A stretch of DNA of 64,000 nt from Streptomyces sp. CA-278952. GTDB lineage: Bacteria > Actinomycetota > Actinomycetes > Streptomycetales > Streptomycetaceae. Positions within the stretch are counted from its first letter, which is position 1. Every line of letters starts with the position of its first letter. The stretch is taken from contig NZ_CP112880.1 in NCBI RefSeq assembly GCF_028747205.1, forward strand, positions 5,890,001-5,954,000. The letters run 5' to 3'. The position numbers were made by a program, and so were the translations under genes. The notes beneath the pieces were generated by a model. It saw nothing but the letters and a program-made list of their open reading frames with translations. It was not told where the DNA came from and ran no database searches. Positions 57,726 to 64,000 of the stretch are shown piece after piece.

Positions 57726-58640
57726 TCACGGTGAGCCCGGAGAAGCCCCATCGGCCTGCTTCCCGGCCTGCTCCTCGGACTGCTTCCCGGGCTGCCTCTC
57801 GGGCTCCTCCGGCTCACCGAACACGGCGCGCGCGTCGAAGGCGGCGCGGCGGGTGGCCCGGCGCAGCGCCTTCAGCAGCGTCGGGCCGAGCGTGAGGGTC
57901 AGGACCACCGTCAGCACCGCCCGCCCCAGGTCCCAGCCCAGCGAGGTCGCGGCGCAGTAGGCGAGGAACCGCACCAGGTTCTCGTGGAGCGGATCGTTCC
58001 CGTCGAACGAGATTCCCGAACCGAGACCGGTGAGGAGCGGCCAGCCCTGGAGGTTCATCACCGCGCCGTACGCGAACGCCGCCACGCAGCCGTACACCGC
58101 CAGCATCGCCAGCTCGGCCCGCCCGCGCAGCCGGTCCGCTCCCGGCAGCAGCCCCGCGCCCATGGTGAACCAGCCCATCGACAGCATCTGGAACGGCATC
58201 CACGGCCCGACCCCACCCGTCAGCAGCGCCGAGGCGAACATGGTCACCGAACCGAGCACGAAGCCGAATCCGGGGCCCAGCACCCGCCCGCTCAGCACCA
58301 TCAGGAAGAACATCGGCTCCAGGCCCGCCGTCCCGGCGCCGAGCGGGCGCAGCGCCGCCCCGACCGCCGCCAGCACCCCGAGCATCGCGACGGCCTTCGC
58401 GTCCATGCCGGACTCGGAGATCGTCGCCACCACCACCGCGACGAGCAGCGGCAGCAGCGCCGCGAACAGCCAGGGCGCGTCCTTCGCGTGCGCGAGCCCG
58501 GACCCGGCGTCCGCCAGCAGCGGCCACCCGAAGGCGACGACACCGACGGCCCCGGTCAGCAGCAGCACGGCGACCGACTTCGGCCCGAGCCGCACCGGCC
58601 GGGCCGCCCGCTCCCGAACGCCGGCCTCCTTCTCGCTCAT
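57726..58640 (-). CDS. ECF transporter substrate-specific (S) component
   Basis: A 304-aa membrane protein with about seven hydrophobic segments (VAVLLLTGAVGVVAFGWPLL, FAALLPLLVAVVVATI, MFFLMVLSGRVLGPGFGFVLGSVTMFASALL). The GGVGPWMPFQMLSMGWFTMGAGLLP block is typical of ECF S-components annotated as CbrT-like. The ATG at 58640 overlaps the ABC gene's TGA (ATGA). As the last gene of the riboswitch-controlled operon, it likely binds the transported corrinoid or cobalt. A disordered charged tail follows. Confidence 0.85.
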   Translation of the reverse strand: MSEKEAGVRERAARPVRLGPKSVAVLLLTGAVGVVAFGWPLLADAGSGLAHAKDAPWLFAALLPLLVAVVVATISESGMDAKAVAMLGVLAAVGAALRPLGAGTAGLEPMFFLMVLSGRVLGPGFGFVLGSVTMFASALLTGGVGPWMPFQMLSMGWFTMGAGLLPGADRLRGRAELAMLAVYGCVAAFAYGAVMNLQGWPLLTGLGSGISFDGNDPLHENLVRFLAYCAATSLGWDLGRAVLTVVLTLTLGPTLLKALRRATRRAAFDARAVFGEPEEPERQPGKQSEEQAGKQADGASPGSP

Positions 58641-60370
58641 ACGCCCGCCTCCAGCGCGCCGCGCACCTGGGACACGGTCAGCCACTCCTGCGGGGCCAGG
58701 ATCTTCGCCGTCTGCGGGGCGAACGCGGGCGAGGAGACCACCACCTGTCCGGTCGGGCCGTCCGCGACGACCTCCCCTTCGGCGAGGATCACCACCCGGT
58801 GCGCCAGCTCGGCCGCCAGCTCCACGTCGTGCGTCGCCAGGACGATCGCATGCCCCTCGGCCGCCAGACCGCGCAGCACCCCGACGAGCCGGGCCTTCGC
58901 CGCGTAGTCCAGACCACGCGTCGGCTCGTCCAGCAGCAACAGCGGCGGCCGGCCCGTCAACACCAGCGCCAGGGCCAGGGCGAGCCGCTGGCCCTCGGAG
59001 AGGTCCCTGGGGTGGGTGTCGTCCGCGACGCCCGGCAGCAGCTCCGACACCAGCGCCCGGCAGGAACCCTCCGCCGCGCCCGCGTCCCGGTCGGCGGCGG
59101 CGCACTCGGCGGCCACCGTGTCCGCGTACAGCAGATCGCGCGGTTCCTGCGGTACGAGGCCGACCCGGCGCACCATCGCCCGGGGGTCCGTCCGGGCCGG
59201 GGCCAGGCCGCCGACGCGCACGGTGCCCGAGGTGGGCTCGATCATGCCGACGAGCGCGCCGAGCAGCGTGGACTTGCCGGCCCCGTTGCGGCCCATCAGG
59301 GCCACCGTCTCACCCGGGGCCACGGTAAGCGTCACCCGTCGCAGCGCCTCGACCCGGCCCCGCCGCACCCCGAGCCCGTCGACCCGGGTGACCGGATCGG
59401 CGACCGGGGCGGCGGCCGGGGCGTCGGCCCCACGCCCGAGGAGCCGGGCGAACCTGCCGGGCCGGGGGGCGTGTGCCACGGGCGGGGGCGCGACGGACCG
59501 GCCGGACGGCGCCTCCGGCATCCCCGGCGCCTCCGGGGGCACGGGCGGCGACGCCTCCGCGAGCCGCTCCCGCAGCCCGCCCGCCCCGCGCCGGGCGTCC
59601 CGTACCGACAGCGGCAGCGGGTCCCAGCCCGCGAGCAGTCCCAGCTCGGCCACCGGCGGCCGTACCGGCGACACCTTCATGATCTCGGCGGGCGGCCCCA
59701 TCACGGGGGCGGCGCCCGGGGCGGGCAGCAGGACGACCCGGTCCGCGTACTGCACCACGCGCTCCAGCCGGTGCTCGGCCATCAGCACGGTCGTGCCCAG
59801 GTCGTGCACCAGCCGCTGGAGCACCGCGAGGACCTCCTCGGCCGCCGCCGGGTCCAGCGCGGAGGTCGGCTCGTCCAGCACCAGCACCCTCGGGTGCGGG
59901 GTGAGCACCGAACCGATCGCCACCCGCTGCTGCTGGCCGCCCGACAGGGTCGCGATCGGCCGGTCGCGCAGCTCGGCCAGGCCCAGCAGATCGAGCGTCT
60001 CCTCGACCCGGCGGCGCATCACGTCGGGGGCGAGACCCAGCGACTCCATGCCGTACGCCAGCTCGTCCTCGACGGTGTCCGTGACGAAGTGCGCGAGCGG
60101 GTCCTGGCCCACCGTGCCGACCAGATCGGCCAGTTCGCGGGGCTTGTGCGTACGGGTGTCGCGGCCGCCCACCGTGACCCGGCCCGACAGCAGCCCGCCC
60201 GTGAAGTGCGGGACGAGCCCGGAGACCGTACCCAGCAGAGTCGACTTGCCGACACCGGAGGGGCCGACGAGCAGGACGAGTTCGCCCTCGGGGACCGTGA
60301 GATCGACGTCGGACAGCGTGGGGTGCTCCGTGCCCTCGTAGCGCACGGAGACCCGCTCGAACCTGATCAC
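58637..60370 (-). CDS. Fused double ABC ATPase of an ECF transporter
   Basis: A 577-aa protein with two complete ABC domains in tandem (EcfA-EcfA'). Domain 1 has Walker A GPSGVGKST (36-44), signature LSGGQQQR and Walker B VLVLDEPTSALD. Domain 2 (about 330-560) has GRNGAGKST, signature LSEGQR and LLLLDEPTRGLD. The Pro-rich linker is about 60 residues. The GTG start at 60370 overlaps the T-component's TGA (GTGA). Single-chain EcfAA' is common in actinobacteria. Confidence 0.93.
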   Translation of the reverse strand: MIRFERVSVRYEGTEHPTLSDVDLTVPEGELVLLVGPSGVGKSTLLGTVSGLVPHFTGGLLSGRVTVGGRDTRTHKPRELADLVGTVGQDPLAHFVTDTVEDELAYGMESLGLAPDVMRRRVEETLDLLGLAELRDRPIATLSGGQQQRVAIGSVLTPHPRVLVLDEPTSALDPAAAEEVLAVLQRLVHDLGTTVLMAEHRLERVVQYADRVVLLPAPGAAPVMGPPAEIMKVSPVRPPVAELGLLAGWDPLPLSVRDARRGAGGLRERLAEASPPVPPEAPGMPEAPSGRSVAPPPVAHAPRPGRFARLLGRGADAPAAAPVADPVTRVDGLGVRRGRVEALRRVTLTVAPGETVALMGRNGAGKSTLLGALVGMIEPTSGTVRVGGLAPARTDPRAMVRRVGLVPQEPRDLLYADTVAAECAAADRDAGAAEGSCRALVSELLPGVADDTHPRDLSEGQRLALALALVLTGRPPLLLLDEPTRGLDYAAKARLVGVLRGLAAEGHAIVLATHDVELAAELAHRVVILAEGEVVADGPTGQVVVSSPAFAPQTAKILAPQEWLTVSQVRGALEAGV

Positions 60371-61566
60371 GCCTGCTCCTTGCCGATACGAGCCTGTTTC
60401 CCGGTCCCGCGCGCGGGCGGCTTCCCGGTCCCGTACGCGGACGGCGGCACGGGGGCGACCAGCGCGGGCAGCAGCCCGACCAGCACCGCCGCGGCGGGCC
60501 ACAGCGGCAGCACCGGCGCGGTCAGCGGTACGACGCCGGGGCGCATCGCGTCCGGATCCACCGCGCCCGCCCAGATCATCGCCGCCGCGACCGCCGCACC
60601 CGAGCACGCCACCAGCCACGCCCGAACGCCCCACCGGTCCGGCCGGTACCGGGTGCGCACCGAGCGCCGCCCGCCGAGCCGCAGCCCGGCCATCGCCGTG
60701 ACCAGCCCGGCCAGCAGCAACGGGAGCCCGTACACCGCCCCCTGCGCGGCCAGCAGCCCGTACGTGCCGGCGCACACCCCGAGCAGCCCGCCCAGGGTGA
60801 GGACGTTCGTCGTGTGCCGGACGGCGGCCGGGACCTGCGCCGTACGCCCGTACCCACGCGCGTCCATCGACGCGGCCACCGCCACCGACCGCTCCAGCGC
60901 CCCCTCCAGCACCGGCAGCCCGATCTGCGCCACGGCCCGCACACCTCCGGTCGGCCGCCCCCGCAGCCGGCGCGCGGTGCGCAGCCGGACCACGTCGGCC
61001 ACCATGTTCGGCGCGAACGTCATCGCGACCACGACGGCGACCCCCGCCTCGTACAGCGCACCCGGCAGCGACTTCAGCAGCCGCGCCGGGTTGGCCAGCG
61101 CGTTCGCCGCGCCGACGCAGATCAGCAGCGCGGCCAGCTTCATCCCCTCGTACAGCGAGAAGACCAGCTGTTCGGCGGTGACCCGGCCACCGATCCGCAC
61201 GCCCTGCGCCCAGTCGGGCAGCGGCAGTTCGGGGAGGACGAACACCGTGTGAGAGCCGGGGATCGACGACCCGAGGAAAACGGAGAACACCAGCCGCAGC
61301 GCCACGACGAACAGCCCGAGCCTGATGAACGCGCCGTACGAACGCGCCCACGGCGCATCCGTCCGCCGCGCCGCCACCACGTACCCCGCCACTCCGACCA
61401 GCAGCCCGAGCAGCAGGGGGTTCGTCGTCCGGGACGCGGCGGTGGCCAGACCCAGCGCCCACAGCCACCACGCCCCGGCGGGCAGCGCGTTGCCGCGGTC
61501 CGCCTCGGGGGCGCGCAGGGCGCGGCGCAGCAGCCGGGCCGGAGCCGGGGCGGGGGAGGCGGTCAC
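60367..61566 (-). CDS. ECF transporter transmembrane (T) component
   Basis: A 399-aa membrane protein with about eight hydrophobic segments. It has the EcfT coupling motif VAASMDARGYGRTAQ (the A-R-G element that docks onto the ATPases) and RLRTARRLRGRPTGG. The N-terminal ALPAGAWWLWALGLATAASRTTNPLLL is typical. The GTG start at 61566 overlaps the upstream gene's stop (GTGA). The C-terminal 130 residues add two or three helices beyond a minimal EcfT. Confidence 0.9.
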   Translation of the reverse strand: MTASPAPAPARLLRRALRAPEADRGNALPAGAWWLWALGLATAASRTTNPLLLGLLVGVAGYVVAARRTDAPWARSYGAFIRLGLFVVALRLVFSVFLGSSIPGSHTVFVLPELPLPDWAQGVRIGGRVTAEQLVFSLYEGMKLAALLICVGAANALANPARLLKSLPGALYEAGVAVVVAMTFAPNMVADVVRLRTARRLRGRPTGGVRAVAQIGLPVLEGALERSVAVAASMDARGYGRTAQVPAAVRHTTNVLTLGGLLGVCAGTYGLLAAQGAVYGLPLLLAGLVTAMAGLRLGGRRSVRTRYRPDRWGVRAWLVACSGAAVAAAMIWAGAVDPDAMRPGVVPLTAPVLPLWPAAAVLVGLLPALVAPVPPSAYGTGKPPARGTGKQARIGKEQA

Positions 61567-62375
61567 CGGCGGCGGCGGGCCTGGACCACGGCGGCGACGC
61601 CCAGCAGCAGGACGGCGCCGATGCCGACGAGGAGCCCGACGGACGGACCGCCGGCGCCCTCGGAGGACCCGTCGCCGGAGTCGTCGGCAGGCTGCGACGC
61701 GTCGCCCGTCTCCACGGGCGAGGGCGGCTTCGCGCTGCCGTCTTCGCCGGACACCTGCTCGCCGCAGCCCGACTTCGGGTAGCCCGAGATCGCGCAGAGC
61801 ATGGCGCTGCTGTCGTACCGCAGCGGCTTCGCCACCGCGGCGAGCGCCTCCGCGCTGCTGGCGTCCGGTGCGACCTGCGCGCACGCCGTGCGCGGGGCGG
61901 GCGGCCTCTCCCCGTCAGGGGCGTCCGCCGCCGTACCGGGGTCGATCACCAGCGCCACCCGCTTCTGCCCGTCCTTCGCCGGGGTGTCCGCGCAGATCGC
62001 CCCGAAGTCGGGGGCGCGGCGCGGCTGTGCGGCATCGCCCGCATCCTCGCTCACGGCGAACCGGAAGCCCTGGACGGCACCGTCGTCCGGGCGAAGCAGC
62101 GACGGCCCCTGGGTGGCGTACTCCCAGTTCTTGCCGTTGCCCTCCCAGAAGGACCAGTAGCGGTAACCGGAGGCCTCGGCGCTGCCGGCGCCGAGGAGGA
62201 CGGCCGAGGCGGCGACCAGGGCGGCCAGCAGGACGACGAGAGGATTCCGCAGCCGGGCGACGGCAGGATTCCGCAGCCGTACGGCGGCTGGGTTCCGAAG
62301 CTGTGCGGCAGCGGGGTTCCGAAGCCGTGCGGCAGCGGGGTTCCGCGGTCGCGCCGGGACCGTCGTACGGCTCAC
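61563..62375 (-). CDS. Membrane-anchored secreted protein, SCO2322 family (possible DUF4430-like beta domain)
   Basis: A 270-aa protein. A basic N-terminus of five eight-residue repeats (RNPAAARL type) precedes a signal/anchor helix (LVVLLAALVAASAVLLGAGSAEA). The outside domain opens with GYRYWSFWEGNGKNWEYATQ and RPDDGAVQGFRFAV, then Cys-containing segments. A C-terminal helix (VGLLVGIGAVLLLGVAAVV) and RRRR tail anchor it. The Trp/Tyr pattern resembles DUF4430, the fold of the intrinsic-factor beta domain; that match is by eye. The GTG start at 62375 overlaps the previous stop. Confidence 0.8.
   Translation of the reverse strand: MSRTTVPARPRNPAAARLRNPAAAQLRNPAAVRLRNPAVARLRNPLVVLLAALVAASAVLLGAGSAEASGYRYWSFWEGNGKNWEYATQGPSLLRPDDGAVQGFRFAVSEDAGDAAQPRRAPDFGAICADTPAKDGQKRVALVIDPGTAADAPDGERPPAPRTACAQVAPDASSAEALAAVAKPLRYDSSAMLCAISGYPKSGCGEQVSGEDGSAKPPSPVETGDASQPADDSGDGSSEGAGGPSVGLLVGIGAVLLLGVAAVVQARRRR
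62242..62361 (-). repeat. 24-bp tandem repeat inside the SCO2322-family gene, five units
   Basis: Units at 62242, 62266, 62290, 62314 and 62338 encode the eight-residue repeat before the signal helix. Units 3 and 4 differ at one base. Confidence 0.9.
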
Positions 62376-63622
62376 GGCTGCTGCTTCTTCCGGCGCATGC
62401 TCAACACGAAGCCGATGCCCGCCCCCGCGACGAGACCGATGCCGATCAGCCACCCCAGGCTCAGCCCGCTGTCGTCGCTGTCGGTTCCGCTGGAGGGCTG
62501 CGGGCCGGTCGGCGTGGGCGAGGGGAGGGCGGTGGCGGCCGGGGCGGGGCCCATCGTGTTGAGCTGCTTGACGAGGTCGACGCCGCCGAAGCTGCGGGCG
62601 TCCGCGCCGGTGGCGTGCGCCGCGAGGATCAGCTGTGCGGTGGCGGCCGGGCCGCCCTGCTTCGCCCAGCCGGTGGCGTTCTTCTGCAGCCAGGCGACGG
62701 AGGCCTCGGCCTTGTCCGTGTGCCCGGAGGCGGCGAGCGCGACGACCGCGTCCGCGGTGTTGCCGTAGTCGGGCTGCGGCTCGGTGTTCTCGGCGCCCGG
62801 CATCGGGGGCTGCTCCAGGTACGGCGACTTCTTCAGGGTGTCCGCGAGGAAGGAGGAGCCGTTCTGGGCGGTCTGTTCCGGGCTGAGGTCGTCGCCCTTC
62901 GTGCAGGAGGGGTCCTTGACCGCGTTGGACGTGCCGGAGGCGATGCCCTTGCCCATCAGGCCGAGCACCGAGGCCGCAGTGGCGTCCAGGTTGGCGGCCA
63001 GCTCGCCCTTCTTGCCCGGCTGATACGCGAACGCGCCGCCGTCCTCGTCCCCGCAGGGGATGGCCAGCGACTGGAGCGCGGTGTACGGGGTGCTGCCGTC
63101 GGCGGTGGTGAGCTCGTTGACCGGGACACCGGTCCGGGCGAGCGCGCCGATGACGATGGACGTGGAGTTCGCGTCGCTCGGGCTGCCGGGGTTGTAGCCC
63201 CAGCCGCCGTCCTCGTTCTGTACGGACTTCAGCCAGTCGGCCCCGTTGTTGGCGTCGTCGCGGCGCTGGTTGATCTCGACGAGGGCCTGCACGGCGACGG
63301 CGGTGGCATTGGTGTCCATCACCGTGGAGGCGTCACAGGGCTTGGAGGCGTCGCGGTACGAGGTGAACGCCCCGCTGTCGCACTGCTGGCCCACCAGCCA
63401 GTCGACGGCGGCGGTGGACGGCGTGACGTACTCGATCTTCTGCGCGAGGAAGGCCAGCGACTGCCGCCACACCCCGTCGTACGTGGGGTCCGTGGTGCCG
63501 TAGAGCCCGGCCGGCAGCTCCGCCGACGGGGAAGGACTCGGCGCGGCGACCGCTACAGGTGCGGCCGCGCCCAGGAGCACGGCGGTGGTCGCGAGCGCGG
63601 CTGCGCTGCGGCGTACGGTCAT
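62372..63622 (-). CDS. Secreted, C-terminally anchored alpha/alpha-toroid (prenyltransferase/squalene-oxidase repeat) protein
   Basis: A 416-aa protein. A signal peptide ends AVAA. The body has repeated QxxxGGW-like elements: QCDSGAFTSYRDASKP, NEDGGWGYNPGSPSDANSTSIVIGAL, EDGGAFAYQPGKKGELAANLDATAASVLGL and TAQLILAAHATG. This is the alpha6/alpha6 barrel seen in squalene cyclases and in the cobalamin-binding domain of transcobalamin. No cyclase DxDD is visible. A C-terminal helix plus RRKKQQP anchors it outside. The operon starts with this gene, under a B12-type riboswitch. ATG at 63622. Confidence 0.85.
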   Translation of the reverse strand: MTVRRSAAALATTAVLLGAAAPVAVAAPSPSPSAELPAGLYGTTDPTYDGVWRQSLAFLAQKIEYVTPSTAAVDWLVGQQCDSGAFTSYRDASKPCDASTVMDTNATAVAVQALVEINQRRDDANNGADWLKSVQNEDGGWGYNPGSPSDANSTSIVIGALARTGVPVNELTTADGSTPYTALQSLAIPCGDEDGGAFAYQPGKKGELAANLDATAASVLGLMGKGIASGTSNAVKDPSCTKGDDLSPEQTAQNGSSFLADTLKKSPYLEQPPMPGAENTEPQPDYGNTADAVVALAASGHTDKAEASVAWLQKNATGWAKQGGPAATAQLILAAHATGADARSFGGVDLVKQLNTMGPAPAATALPSPTPTGPQPSSGTDSDDSGLSLGWLIGIGLVAGAGIGFVLSMRRKKQQP

Positions 63623-63639
63623 GGCTGGCTGGGCCTCTC

Positions 63640-63850
63640 CTGCGAGGGCCGGACTCCCCGGGCACACGAGGTCCCCGGGCTCCGGCCCCGTATGCCTCGA
63701 CGGTGCCGGCCACCGGGGTTCCGGTGGCCCGAGCCGGTCACGCTCCGCGGCGGGCGGTCCGGCTGCCGTCGGGCGGACGGGTCACGGCTGGGGCACTGCG
63801 CCGGATGCGTACCGGCTTCCCCCTGTACGGGCATGATGACGACCTGCCCA
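63640..63850 (-). promoter_or_regulatory. Cobalamin (B12) riboswitch
   Basis: Read on the minus strand the leader contains GGGGAAGCCGGT (63822-63811), then CCGGCGCAGTGCC (63804-63792), CAGCCGTGAC, and a B12-box-like GCCCGGGGACCTC (63680-63668) with flanking GAGGCATAC. These occur in the order of actinobacterial cobalamin riboswitches. It ends just before the start at 63622, whose ribosome site GGAGAGG lies 3' of the B12 box. Exact borders are approximate. Confidence 0.82.
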
Positions 63851-63900
63851 CTCTACCGGTCCGCAGCCGGCGGACGGGGGCGTGGCCGGGGGCACGACCG

Positions 63901-64000
63901 GGGGCGTGCGCCACGGCGGTGATCAGACGGCGGCGTACGTCGCCGGGGCGTGCGCCACGGAGGTGACCAGACGGCGATGTCAGACGGCGATGTCAGACGG
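63901..64000. repeat. Direct repeats at the window edge
   Basis: A 32-bp unit (starting GGGGCGTGCGCCACGG) at 63901 recurs at 63945. It is followed by two 13-bp units ending ATGTCAG (63971, 63984). The array runs off the window. Confidence 0.75.

Noticed and set aside
61325..63922. An 865-codon plus-strand frame across the B12 operon
   Set aside because: Antisense to two clear secreted-protein genes; composition is Arg/Gly/Pro-rich with no domains.

Overview
The window is a very GC-rich, gene-dense actinobacterial chromosome segment. Strong third-position G/C bias, many GTG starts and frequent ATGA/GTGA gene overlaps are all visible. The gene content (homodimeric pyruvate dehydrogenase E1, DUF3052, TerD family, two-component pairs with TetR/MerR-controlled neighbours, DUF1023 hydrolases, I36-type inhibitor) points to Streptomyces. 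From memory the aceE/DUF3052/peroxiredoxin/terD order and the ECF block resemble the S. coelicolor SCO2320-SCO2371 area; no database was consulted.

Layout. Bases 1-4.4 kb: an OmpR-type two-component system with a co-translated Asp-tailed secreted peptide, then a MerR regulator coupled to an aldo/keto reductase. 4.5-11.5 kb: a membrane acyltransferase coupled to a secreted DUF1023 hydrolase, a NarL-type two-component system, a DUF4429/SHOCT protein and a second DUF1023 hydrolase. 11.7-14.2 kb: a divergent TetR/MFS efflux pair. 14.3-19.1 kb: secreted inhibitor, aceE, DUF3052 and a peroxiredoxin. 19.2-28.7 kb: a tellurium-resistance (Ter) locus with two TerD proteins separated by very long perfect hairpins, a DUF475/TerC membrane protein, two further TerD-domain proteins, and a divergent operon of a C-C lyase, an 848-aa phosphoribosyltransferase/TRSP/StiP/PELOTA fusion and a HAD phosphatase. 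This matches the published idea of Ter-linked synthesis of a nucleoside-like metabolite.

28.7-46 kb is mostly housekeeping and accessory singletons. It contains a tRNA-Val(UAC) followed by a small island (about 32.37-34.34 kb). The island ends in a diverged copy of the tRNA 3' half and carries a decayed McrA-like HNH endonuclease. An inositol-monophosphatase-family gene near 36.5 kb is broken by a single amber codon. 46-54.8 kb holds a HAD phosphatase, a peptidoglycan-binding protein, an MFS pump with a fused winged-helix tail, a bacterial serpin and a GT87-PAP2 membrane fusion. 55-57.7 kb is a divergent CYP125-like P450 / FadA5-like thiolase pair with two KstR-like operators between them, suggesting a steroid or sterol side-chain function.

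57.7-63.9 kb is the most interesting part. A five-gene operon on the minus strand is preceded by what reads as a cobalamin riboswitch. It encodes two secreted, C-terminally membrane-anchored proteins (an alpha/alpha-toroid protein and a small tryptophan-rich protein) followed by the T, A-A and S parts of an ECF transporter. I infer a B12-controlled cobalamin (or corrinoid/cobalt) uptake system in which the two surface proteins may be analogues of the alpha and beta domains of animal intrinsic factor/transcobalamin.

A cross-cutting oddity is the number of short tandem-repeat arrays, at least fifteen with periods of 8-34 bp, both between genes and inside coding regions. Those inside genes mostly have periods divisible by three.
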